A DNA stretch of 64,000 nucleotides from Streptomyces sp. CB02009 (GTDB lineage: Bacteria; Actinomycetota; Actinomycetes; Streptomycetales; Streptomycetaceae): contig NZ_LIVV01000007.1 in assembly GCF_001905825.1 (NCBI RefSeq), forward strand, positions 310,001 through 374,000, written 5' to 3'. The notes under the pieces were generated by a model. That model searched no databases, was not told where the DNA came from, and was given only the letters and a program-made list of their open reading frames with translations. A program made the translations under genes and the position numbers. Below are positions 6,795 to 15,578 of this stretch, piece after piece (within the stretch, counting starts at the first letter, position 1; each line of letters begins with the position of its first letter).

Positions 6795-8825
6795 GTGGTG
6801 GACGACGACGAGTCGCGCACCGGAACCCGTGCTGACGGGGGAGGGGGCGGCGCCGACGCCCGTCCCGGTGACAGGGGCGGTGCCCGTGCCCGGGACGGTG
6901 ACGGCGCCGACGCCCGCGCCTGGGACAGTGACGGGGCCGGTGCCCGTGCCCGGGACGGTGACAGGGCTGGCGACAGGGCCGGTGCCCGTACCGGGGCAGG
7001 CGCCGACGGCAGTACGCCCGACCGCGAGCAGCCCGACCGCGAGCGGCCCGGTCGTTGGGACGACGGGCTGATCGCGCGGCGCGCCGCCGAGCGGAGTGCC
7101 GCCGTCGCCGACGCGCTTCCCGGCGCGGACGGCATCCAGGAGCCCGACACCCTGCCGCCCCTCGGCGGGAGTTACGGCGGGCCCCTCCGTGCCCGCCTCG
7201 ACGCGCTCCACGAACTCGTCGGGCTCTCCCGTACCCGGGTCGAGAGCGAAGCCCTCGCCGAGGCCGGGCGGGTGCTCGACGAGGCCGCCGCCCGGCAGCG
7301 GCTCTCCTCGCGGCACACCGTGATCGCGATCGCCGGCGCCACCGGCAGCGGCAAGTCCACGCTCTTCAACGCCCTCGCCGGCGTCCCCGTGTCCGAGACC
7401 GGACTCCGCCGCCCCACCACCTCCGCGCCCATCGCGCTCTCGTGGTCCGAGGGCGCCGCCGGGCTGCTCGACCGGCTCGCCGTCCCCAGCCGACTGCGCC
7501 GCCGGCCGCTCGCGGGCGGAGCCGCCGACGCCGGCCTCCAGGGACTCGTCCTCATCGACCTCCCCGACCACGACTCGGCGGTCACCGCCCACCGCGACCA
7601 GGTCGACCGGGTCCTCGGCCTCGTCGACGGCGTCATCTGGGTCGTCGACCCCGAGAAGTACGCCGACGCCGCCCTCCACGAGCGCTACCTCCGGCCGCTC
7701 GCCGGGCACGCCGAGGTCACCTTCGTCGTCCTCAACCAGATCGACCGGCTCGGCACCGAGGCCGCCGACCTGGTCCTCGACGACCTCCGCCGCCTCCTCG
7801 ACGAGGACGGCGTCGCGCTCGGCGAGCACGGCGAACCCGGCGCCACGGTCCTGGCCGTCTCCGCCCTGACCGGTGACGGCGTACCCGAACTGCGGGAGAT
7901 GGTGGCCGGATTCGTCCAGGAACGTACCGCTCCCGAGCGCCGGCTCGCCGCCGACGTCGACGCCGCCGCGGCCCGGCTCCGGCCCGCCTACCTCGCCGAG
8001 GGCCGCTCGGGGCTCGACGAGCGCGCCCGCGAGGCCTTCAGCGACCGGCTCGCCGCCGCCGTCGGTGCCCAGGCCGCCGGAGAGGCCGCCGAACGGGTCT
8101 GGCGCCGCGGCGCCATCCGCGCCTGCGGCACCCCCTGGCTGCGCCTCTACCGCTGGTACGAGCGGATCCGCGAGCACGGCTCCACCGATCCGCACCTCGC
8201 CACCCCGGTCGAGGACGAACTGACGGCACGCCAGCGCGTGGAGCAGGCGGTACGGGTCGTCGCCGACGAAGCCTCCCGCGGGCTCCCGACCCCGTGGGCG
8301 CAGGCCGTGCGAGAGGCGGCGGCGCGCGGGGCGGAAGGGCTGCCGGAGGCGCTGGACGAGCTCACGGTCACCATCGGCGACGCGGCGGCCCGGCCGCCCC
8401 GCCCGGCGTGGTGGCCTGCGGCCGTCCTCGCCCAGGCCGTGATGACGCTCCTGCAGATCTTCGGCGCGCTGTGGCTGGTGGGGCAGATCGTCGGCGTCGT
8501 CGAGCCGGGGCTGCTCCCGCCGGTCCTCGTCATGCTCGGCGGCATCATCGGCGGACCGCTGGTCGAATGGGCCTGCGAGGGAGCCGTCAAGGGCCCCGCG
8601 CGACGGTACGGGCAGGAGGCCGAACGCCGCCTGCGCGAGGCGGCGGCGGCCTGCGGCCGGGCCCGGGTGCTCGACCCGGTCGCGGCGGAGCTGATGCGCT
8701 ACCGCGAGGTGCGCGAGCAGTACGCGACGGTGGTGGGCACGCGTCCGGCGGCCCGGATCGTCGGCGGAAGCCGCAGCGGCGCGGGTCGGCTCGGCGCGAC
8801 CCGCACGGGGGTCCGGGGGCGGTAG
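6795..8825 (+). CDS. dynB: Dynamin-like GTPase DynB with a membrane hairpin
   Basis: A 676-residue partner of the preceding GTPase. Residues 1-80 are Asp/Gly/Ala/Arg-rich low complexity encoded by DNA repeats. The P-loop GATGSGKST is near residue 180, switch I is in RRPTTSAPI, G3 is LIDLPDHDS, and G4 is LNQIDRL (NxxD type). Residues about 535-600 carry two hydrophobic helices separated by VEPG (AVLAQAVMTLLQIFGALWLV and LPPVLVMLGGIIGG), a membrane paddle or hairpin. This matches the published idea that DynB anchors the DynAB complex to the division septum. A helical C-terminal part follows. Start GTG 6795 (tandem GTGGTG) is 1 nt past dynA. Confidence 0.75.
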   Translation: MVDDDESRTGTRADGGGGGADARPGDRGGARARDGDGADARAWDSDGAGARARDGDRAGDRAGARTGAGADGSTPDREQPDRERPGRWDDGLIARRAAERSAAVADALPGADGIQEPDTLPPLGGSYGGPLRARLDALHELVGLSRTRVESEALAEAGRVLDEAAARQRLSSRHTVIAIAGATGSGKSTLFNALAGVPVSETGLRRPTTSAPIALSWSEGAAGLLDRLAVPSRLRRRPLAGGAADAGLQGLVLIDLPDHDSAVTAHRDQVDRVLGLVDGVIWVVDPEKYADAALHERYLRPLAGHAEVTFVVLNQIDRLGTEAADLVLDDLRRLLDEDGVALGEHGEPGATVLAVSALTGDGVPELREMVAGFVQERTAPERRLAADVDAAAARLRPAYLAEGRSGLDERAREAFSDRLAAAVGAQAAGEAAERVWRRGAIRACGTPWLRLYRWYERIREHGSTDPHLATPVEDELTARQRVEQAVRVVADEASRGLPTPWAQAVREAAARGAEGLPEALDELTVTIGDAAARPPRPAWWPAAVLAQAVMTLLQIFGALWLVGQIVGVVEPGLLPPVLVMLGGIIGGPLVEWACEGAVKGPARRYGQEAERRLREAAAACGRARVLDPVAAELMRYREVREQYATVVGTRPAARIVGGSRSGAGRLGATRTGVRGR

Positions 8826-8867
8826 CGGGGTACGGGGGATGCGGATGCGGATGCGGAGGCGGAAAGA

Positions 8868-8920
8868 GCGTACGAAGGAGGCCTCGGCGTACGAAGGAGG
8901 CCTCGGCGGCCTCCTCGTGC
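8868..8920. repeat. 19-bp tandem repeat and hairpin after dynB
   Basis: GCGTACGAAGGAGGCCTCG occurs twice without a gap (8868-8886, 8887-8905). The second copy then folds with the following GGCCTCCT into a stem (AGGAGGCC / GGCCTCCT), which may end dynB transcription. GGATGC triplets precede it at 8838-8855. The repeat carries GGAGG, but no start follows at a useful distance. Confidence 0.5.
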
Positions 8921-8973
8921 GGTGGTTTCTCCCGGTGTGCCCCGCCCTCGGTACACCCTTCCGAGTGGGGGAG

Positions 8974-9000
8974 TTGTCCACATTCCCGCACCCGTCCACA
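8974..9000 (+). promoter_or_regulatory. Two DnaA boxes upstream of ssbB
   Basis: TTGTCCACA at 8974-8982 is an exact match to the Streptomyces DnaA-box consensus as I know it, and CCGTCCACA at 8992-9000 is a second, slightly weaker copy in the same orientation, 18 bp further on. They lie about 90-115 bp upstream of the ssbB start, in its likely promoter region. Confidence 0.6.
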
Positions 9001-9088
9001 GCCCCCGGCGGCGTCTTCGCCGCAGCCCCACGATGGTGTCCGACCGGTGAAGAGACAGCAGCGTGAACGCAGGGTGGGGGAACGGACC

Positions 9089-9637
9089 ATGAACGACACG
9101 ACCGTGACGCTCGTCGGCAACGTGGCGACGGCGGTGGAGTACCGGGACACGGCGACGGGCGGGGTCGCCAGGTTCCGCTTCGCGGTGACGGCGCGCCGCT
9201 GGGACCGTGAGAAGGGGATCTGGTCCGATGGGCCCACCAGCTTCTACACGGTGTCCGCCTGGCGTTCCCTCGGAGCCAATCTGGCGGCCTCGGTGTCCGT
9301 CGGGGAACCGCTCGTGGTGCACGGCAGGCTGAGGGTGCGTGAGGACGAGCGGGACGGGCAGCGCAAGACCTTCGTGGACGTGGCGGCGCTGGCCGTGGGG
9401 CACGATCTGAGCCGGGGGACGGCGGCCTTCCGGCGGGTGGCGCGGCCGCTCAGGGCCGAGGCGGAGCCGGGGTCTTGGCCAGGGGCCGGGTCGGGAGCCG
9501 AGCCGCGGACGGAACCGCAGGTGGGGGCCGTGGAGAGGGCGCCGGTGCTCGGTCTGGCGCCGGACCGGGACCCATGGGCGGTGGCGGCGGAGGAGGCCGC
9601 GGCGGAGTCGGCGACGCAGTTGGTGACCGTGCCCTGA
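9089..9637 (+). CDS. ssbB: Single-stranded DNA-binding protein SsbB
   Basis: A 182-residue protein with an OB fold over residues 1-110: TVTLVGNVATAVEYRD, VARFRFAVTARRWD, SFYTVSAWRSLGANLAASV, and GEPLVVHGRLRVRE. After that comes a low-complexity tail ending ..ATQLVTVP, with no acidic D/E-D-I-P-F tip, so it should lack the partner-binding tail of SsbA. S. coelicolor SsbB is the paralogue needed for chromosome segregation during sporulation rather than for general replication. Start ATG 9089 is preceded by GGGTGGGGGAACGG. Neighbouring dynAB and the DnaA boxes suggest a septation/segregation locus. Confidence 0.9.
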   Translation: MNDTTVTLVGNVATAVEYRDTATGGVARFRFAVTARRWDREKGIWSDGPTSFYTVSAWRSLGANLAASVSVGEPLVVHGRLRVREDERDGQRKTFVDVAALAVGHDLSRGTAAFRRVARPLRAEAEPGSWPGAGSGAEPRTEPQVGAVERAPVLGLAPDRDPWAVAAEEAAAESATQLVTVP

Positions 9638-9677
9638 CCATGCGTCGTGGCGATTTGTCGACCAACTCGCCCTGCGT

Positions 9678-9706
9678 GATAACGATTCCGATTCGGAATG
9701 GTTATC
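9678..9706. promoter_or_regulatory. Long inverted repeat upstream of the thioester surface protein
   Basis: GATAACGATTCC (9678-9689), a 5-base spacer, then GGAATGGTTATC (9695-9706): 11 of 12 arm positions pair. It is AT-richer than its surroundings and lies about 160 bp before the ATG at 9865, as an operator would. The GATAA..TTATC ends recall Fur-family boxes, but no Fur, Zur or Nur consensus known to me fits fully. Confidence 0.5.
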
Positions 9707-9864
9707 TGACCGTATGGCCGGGCACCGGGGGGTTCCGCATCCCTAGGATTCCCGGGTACTCATGTGGCACGTGAGCCCATCGGGTCTGTGATCTGCTGGC
9801 GTGCGCTCCCCCCACGCGAAACCAGTCCATGGTTCGTGGAGCGACTCGCCCGGAGGGGAAAGCA

Positions 9865-11316
9865 ATGTATTCAGTACGTGGCCGAGGCGCTGCTCGCCTC
9901 GCTGCCGCCGCCCTCGTCTCCGGCCTTGTCATGGCCGGTGCGATAGCGACCGCCGGACCGGCGCTGGCCGACGACGGTGCCCCGGGCACCGGAGGCGTGA
10001 CGGCGAAGCTCGGCGGGATGACGGACCGCGACGCCGTCGAGATCGTCGAGAAGAACGGCTCGAAGTGGGGCGTCCAGGGCGGCCTCTTCAAGATGCAGGT
10101 CGAGGGTGGGGGCACTCTCCAGACCTACTGCATCGACCTCCGGACGCCGGCCAAGCACGACTTCGACTACAAGGAAGTCGGCTGGGACGAGTCCTCCCTG
10201 CACAACAACGACAACGCCGGAAAGATCCTCTGGATCCTCGAGAACGGCTACCCGAAGCACTCCGCGGAGGAGCTCGGCAAGAAGCTCGACGTCGACCTGT
10301 CCAAGGACGAGGCCGCCGCGGCCACCCAGGCCGCCATCTGGACCCTGTCCGACGACGTGACGGCGACGCCGAAGAGCGCCGACGCCCGCAAGCTCACCGA
10401 GCAGCTCCTGAAGGACGCGGTCAAGCTCGAGGAGCCGAAGGCCTCCCTCTCGCTCTCCCCGTCCTCGGTCGCGGGCAAGGCCGGTGAGCGGCTCGGCCCG
10501 ATCACCGTCTCCACCAACGCCCAGATCGCCAAGCTGACGACCGCCCCGGGCACCCCGGACGGCGTCAAGATCGTGGACAAGGACGGCAAGCCCGTCACCG
10601 AGGCGAAGAACGGCGACGAGGTCTTCTTCGACGTTCCCGCCGGCACCGCCGACGGCACCGCCGGTCTGTCCGCCGAGGCCTCCACCAAGGTCTCGCTGGG
10701 CCGCGCGTTCGTCTCCATCGACGGCCCGTCCCAGACCCTGATCCTGGCCGGCTCCAGCGAGTCGACCGTCACCGCCCAGGCCTCGGCCACGTGGGCGAAG
10801 AAGGGTGCCGTCCCGGCCGTCACGGTCGCCAAGGACTGCGCCAAGGGCGGCCTCGAGGTCATCGCGTCCAACGAGGGTGACGAGCCCTGGACCTTCGACC
10901 TGAAGGGCACCTCGTACACCGTCGCCCCCGGCGAGAAGAAGACCATCCCGGTCCCGCTCGCCGAGGACGAGGCGTACAAGTTCACCATCACCGGCCCGAA
11001 CGGCTTCGAGGAGACCTTCGAGGGCGTCCTGGACTGCAAGACGGCCACCCCCGGCCCGACGCCGTCCGAGACCCCCAGCACGGAGCCCTCGACCGAGCCG
11101 TCGAGCCCCGCCCCGTCGACCACCGCTCCCACGACCGGTGACACCACGGGCGGCACCACCGGCACCACCGGCACCACCACGACCGGTGGCGGCGACCTCG
11201 CCGAGACCGGCAGCTCCAACGCCACCCCGATGATCGCGGGCATCGCCGCCGCGCTCGTCGTGATCGGCGGCGGCGCGGTGTTCTTCCTCCGCAAGAAGAA
11301 GACCGCCGGCGCCTGA
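9865..11316 (+). CDS. LAETG-anchored thioester-domain surface protein
   Basis: A 483-residue secreted wall protein. A signal peptide (cleavage near ALADD) is followed by a thioester domain, in which Cys in TYCIDL (near residue 87) and Gln in TQAAIW (near 154) can form an internal Cys-Gln bond. Such bonds in Gram-positive adhesins react covalently with host or surface amines. Residues about 195-395 form Ig-like repeats, 400-440 a Pro/Thr/Ser/Gly wall spacer, and the end is a class-E type sorting signal: LAETG, a hydrophobic helix, then RKKK. LAXTG motifs in Streptomyces are used by SrtE sortases. ATG 9865 is chosen because GGAGGGGAAAGCA precedes it and the signal peptide starts there. A conspicuous dyad lies upstream and two hairpins downstream. 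Confidence 0.88.
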   Translation: MYSVRGRGAARLAAAALVSGLVMAGAIATAGPALADDGAPGTGGVTAKLGGMTDRDAVEIVEKNGSKWGVQGGLFKMQVEGGGTLQTYCIDLRTPAKHDFDYKEVGWDESSLHNNDNAGKILWILENGYPKHSAEELGKKLDVDLSKDEAAAATQAAIWTLSDDVTATPKSADARKLTEQLLKDAVKLEEPKASLSLSPSSVAGKAGERLGPITVSTNAQIAKLTTAPGTPDGVKIVDKDGKPVTEAKNGDEVFFDVPAGTADGTAGLSAEASTKVSLGRAFVSIDGPSQTLILAGSSESTVTAQASATWAKKGAVPAVTVAKDCAKGGLEVIASNEGDEPWTFDLKGTSYTVAPGEKKTIPVPLAEDEAYKFTITGPNGFEETFEGVLDCKTATPGPTPSETPSTEPSTEPSSPAPSTTAPTTGDTTGGTTGTTGTTTTGGGDLAETGSSNATPMIAGIAAALVVIGGGAVFFLRKKKTAGA

Positions 11317-11325
11317 TCCCCGGCC

Positions 11326-11352
11326 CCCGGTGCCGGCCCCGCCGGCACCGGG
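11326..11352 (+). terminator. Terminator after the surface protein
   Basis: CCCGGTGCCGGC / GCCGGCACCGGG, a perfect 12-bp stem with a 3-nt loop, 9 nt after the stop codon. There is no T tract, as usual in Streptomyces. Confidence 0.75.
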
Positions 11353-11411
11353 AAGCCACCCGATCCCGTGGAGTGATCCGCGTCACATCATGATCGCCCC
11401 GTGATCACCGC

Positions 11412-11444
11412 ACGACCCCGGAACGCGTCAGCGTCCGGGGTCGT
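11412..11444 (+). terminator. Second hairpin before ettA
   Basis: ACGACCCCGGA / TCCGGGGTCGT, an 11-bp stem with an 11-nt loop. Either a second terminator or part of the ettA 5' region; the remaining 170 bases to ettA show nothing clear. Confidence 0.55.
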
Positions 11445-11614
11445 CGCACGTCCGGGCTCCGTTTCCACCCGCTACCGCCCGGTACGACTCCGCGCCGCCC
11501 CCGGCACACCCCGCCGCCGGGCCCCCGCTCCCGCCTTACCGGTTTCCGCCCCGGGGTTCCGGTCAGGCAAGATGGGGTGTATCTGCCCACTCACTCCTTG
11601 CCGGACGGTTTCTC

Positions 11615-13279
<1,665 letters not shown>

Positions 13280-13281
13280 GC

Positions 13282-13704
13282 GTGCGCCACATCTACAGCT
13301 GTCCCCTGCGCTGGTCGGACATGGACGCCTTCGGGCACGTCAACAACGTCGTCTTCCTGCGGTACCTGGAAGAGGCGCGGATCGACTTCATGTTCCGGCT
13401 CGCGCCGGGGGGCGGTTCCCCCTCGTTCTCCGGCGGGTCCGTCGTGGCCCGGCACGAGATCGACTACGTGCGGCCGCTGGTCCACCGGCACCAGCCGGTG
13501 ACCATCGAGTCCTGGGTGACGAAGATAGGCGCGGCGTCGCTGACGATCGCGTACGAGATCAAGGACCCCGAGGTCACGTACGTGCGGGCGTCCACGGTCG
13601 TCGTGCCCTTCGACCTCGAGGCGCAGCGGCCGCGCAGGATCTCCGCCGAGGAGCGCGAGTTCCTCCAGGAGTACGTCGACGACGGGATGACGTCCGCAGC
13701 ATGA
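13282..13704 (+). CDS. Hot-dog fold acyl-CoA thioesterase (YbgC/FcbC type)
   Basis: A 140-residue 4HBT-family thioesterase. The catalytic loop is DMDAFGHVNN, with the Asp that is typical of the 4-hydroxybenzoyl-CoA thioesterase class, followed by the central helix FLRYLEEARIDF. The strands HEIDYVRPLVH and AASLTIAYEI complete the fold. It hydrolyses acyl-CoA esters; the acyl group is not predictable. The GTG is 2 nt downstream of ettA, and the stop overlaps the next start (ATGA), so the genes are co-transcribed. The same neighbour pair is common in actinobacteria as far as I recall. Confidence 0.88.
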   Translation: MRHIYSCPLRWSDMDAFGHVNNVVFLRYLEEARIDFMFRLAPGGGSPSFSGGSVVARHEIDYVRPLVHRHQPVTIESWVTKIGAASLTIAYEIKDPEVTYVRASTVVVPFDLEAQRPRRISAEEREFLQEYVDDGMTSAA

Positions 13705-14375
13705 CCGTGCTCGCGCCGCTGCACTTCGCCGACGCCAGGGAGGCGGCGGCACTCGCCGCCTTCCTGACCCGGCTCGTCCACTACGACCGGGCCGCCGCCG
13801 TCCGCCTCCAGGCCGGCGGCGGGGCGCTGGCCGTCTTCGGCCGGCCGGCGTCCTTCGAGGTCCTCGCGATCCGTACGGCCCGGCTGGTCGACGCCGTCGA
13901 CCTCGACGTCACCGTCTCCGCCGGTGAACTCCTCGAAGGCATCGAGGAGTCGGCGGGCAAGGCGGTCGTCCCGGACTCCGTCACCGGGCCCCCGTGGACC
14001 GGTGTCCTCCCGCCCCGCGCCGGCTGGCGGCCGGTCGCCGGGCTGCCCGCCGCCGCCGAGATGCGCGCCGCGGTCGCCGCGGCCGTCGCGGAGTTCCGGG
14101 GGCGGGACGAGGACCTGCCCGAGGAGCGGCGCACCACGGCCGAGCGCGACCGGATCGGCCGCGAGATCTGGTCGCGGACCCTCGGGACCACCGGACTCCC
14201 GCTGCGGGCCGTGCACGCCGCGCAGTCACTGGGCTTCCTGCCGCCCGCGGACACCGAGGCCGCGGTGGCGCTCTTCGCCTCCGGTCCCTGGCTGCGGCTC
14301 CGCACCCCGTACGGCTCGATCGCGCTCCGTACCGTGTCGATGTCGCTGACCGTCACTCCCGGCGGCCCCGTGTGA
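13701..14375 (+). CDS. Conserved hypothetical protein
   Basis: A 224-residue soluble protein, overlapping the thioesterase by 4 nt (ATGA). It has no signal peptide or membrane helix and no motif I recognise. The first half is a compact alpha/beta region (HFADAREAAALAAFLTRLVHY, DLDVTVSAGELLEGI), then a Pro-rich turn, a helix rich in Ala and Arg, and a final beta-rich segment (PYGSIALRTVSMSLTVTP). Position between a thioesterase and an acetyltransferase suggests a co-regulated house-keeping role, but no function can be assigned. Confidence 0.75.
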   Translation: MTVLAPLHFADAREAAALAAFLTRLVHYDRAAAVRLQAGGGALAVFGRPASFEVLAIRTARLVDAVDLDVTVSAGELLEGIEESAGKAVVPDSVTGPPWTGVLPPRAGWRPVAGLPAAAEMRAAVAAAVAEFRGRDEDLPEERRTTAERDRIGREIWSRTLGTTGLPLRAVHAAQSLGFLPPADTEAAVALFASGPWLRLRTPYGSIALRTVSMSLTVTPGGPV

Positions 14376-14794
14376 CCGACCTCGTCGTCGAGGTCGGCGC
14401 GGCGCTCACGGGCGACGAGCTCAACGCTCTCTTCCGGGCCTCCTGGCCGGGGCACCGGGACACCGACTTCGGCCCCGTCCTGACCCGCAGTCTCCTCCGC
14501 GTGACCGCCCGGCGCGCCGGGAGGCTCGTCGGGTACGTGAACGTCGTCGGCGACGGCGGCGTGCACGCCTTCCTCCTCGACACCACCGTCCACCCCGACG
14601 AGCGTCGGCAGGGGCTCGGCGTCACCCTCGTCCGTGCCGCCGCCGAGGCCGCCCGGCGGCACGGCGCGCACTGGCTGCACGTGGACTTCGAGCCCCGCCT
14701 CACCGACTTCCACGAGCGCTGCGGCTTCCGGCCGACGGCGGCCGGCCTGATGGACCTGACCGGGCCTCCCGCTCCCGCCGGCCCGCCCGGCTGA
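14372..14794 (+). CDS. GNAT family N-acetyltransferase
   Basis: A 140-residue single-domain GNAT. Motif A is LDTTVHPDERRQGLGVTLV (Q/R-x-x-G-x-G), and the last part has the usual C-terminal FHERCGFRPT turn. The GTG start overlaps the previous stop (GTGA). Substrate unknown. Its 3' end overlaps the convergent membrane-protein gene by about 95 bp, so at least one of the two ends may be annotated too long. Confidence 0.85.
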   Translation: MTDLVVEVGAALTGDELNALFRASWPGHRDTDFGPVLTRSLLRVTARRAGRLVGYVNVVGDGGVHAFLLDTTVHPDERRQGLGVTLVRAAAEAARRHGAHWLHVDFEPRLTDFHERCGFRPTAAGLMDLTGPPAPAGPPG

Positions 14795-15536
14795 ACCTCC
14801 GCGCCCCCGCCGTCGCGGCCGCCAGCAGCAGGACGGCGAAGACCGCCTGGCCCCAGGGCGGGGACGAGCCCTCCACCGCCGGTGCCACCCGGCGGCGCGG
14901 ATCGTAGGCCACCCGTACCTCCCCGCCGTCCTTGGCGATCCGGTGGTCCTCCGCCAGGGCCGACGGATAGCCGCCGGGACAGCGCAGGGTGTGGCGGTAC
15001 ACGGTCCGCTCGCCGCCGCCCTCGCCGACCGACACGTGCGTCTCCTCGTGGACCTTCACCACGACGCAGTCCGCGACCGCCCCGCGCGAGGCCCACTGGT
15101 CGGCCGTGGCCACCGTGAGCAGCAGCGCGCCGACCAGGGCCAGCGCGCCCCAGAAGCCCGCCACGCCGTCGACGAGCAGGTAGTAGGCCACGGCCGCGGC
15201 GAGGACGGCCGCTCCGCCGACCGAGACCGCGACCGTGGTGGACGGCGCCGACGCGCCTCCGAAGGACCAGGCCGACCAGGCGAGGAGGGCGACCGCGCAG
15301 AACGCGGGCAGGAGCGTGGCCACCCAGGTTCCCGCGCCGGCCCGATCTCCCGGGCCGCCCGGTGTCCCTACGCCGGCCCGACCTCCCGCGCCGGCCGGTG
15401 TCCCCGCGCCGGCTCGATCCCCCGCGCCGGCTCGATCCCCTGCGCCTGCCGGGCCGCCCGCGCCTGCCCGGCCGCCCGCGCCCGAAGAACCGCCCGCGCC
15501 CGCCGGACCCCCCGCGCCCGTAGATGACATGGACAT
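14700..15536 (-). CDS. DUF3592-like membrane protein with a low-complexity N-terminus
   Basis: About 278 residues. Residues 5-70 are near-tandem GAGG/RAGAG/PAGAG units encoded by DNA repeats. Then come three or four hydrophobic helices (ATLLPAFCAVALLAWSAW, VAVSVGGAAVLAAAVAYYLL, FWGALALVGALLLTVA), an extracytoplasmic beta region with two cysteines (ADCVVVKVHEE, HTLRCPGGYP) ending in VAYDPRRR as in DUF3592 proteins, and a last helix (GQAVFAVLLLAAATAGA). It lies 42 nt behind the ABC exporter ATPase and may be its fourth operon gene. The C-terminal 30 residues are basic, low-complexity and overlap the convergent GNAT gene. Confidence 0.6.
   Translation of the reverse strand: MSMSSTGAGGPAGAGGSSGAGGRAGAGGPAGAGDRAGAGDRAGAGTPAGAGGRAGVGTPGGPGDRAGAGTWVATLLPAFCAVALLAWSAWSFGGASAPSTTVAVSVGGAAVLAAAVAYYLLVDGVAGFWGALALVGALLLTVATADQWASRGAVADCVVVKVHEETHVSVGEGGGERTVYRHTLRCPGGYPSALAEDHRIAKDGGEVRVAYDPRRRVAPAVEGSSPPWGQAVFAVLLLAAATAGARRFSRAGRREREARSGPSGRPPSAGSRSARGSR
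15335..15525. repeat. Imperfect tandem repeats coding the Gly/Ala-rich N-terminus
   Basis: Units of about 12-15 bp around CCCGCGCCGGC repeat across this stretch (for example CGCGCCGGCTCGATCCC twice at about 15408-15440). They lie inside the membrane-protein gene and are in frame, so copy-number change would alter only the length of the N-terminal linker. Confidence 0.55.
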
Positions 15537-15578
15537 CACCCCCGCAGGGAGGGACGTCCGGTGGCGGCTCCCGGTTGC

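Noticed and set aside
6060..8999. A 979-residue minus-strand frame
   Set aside because: Antisense of dynB; long low-complexity Arg/Gly/Val text, no start site and no domain.
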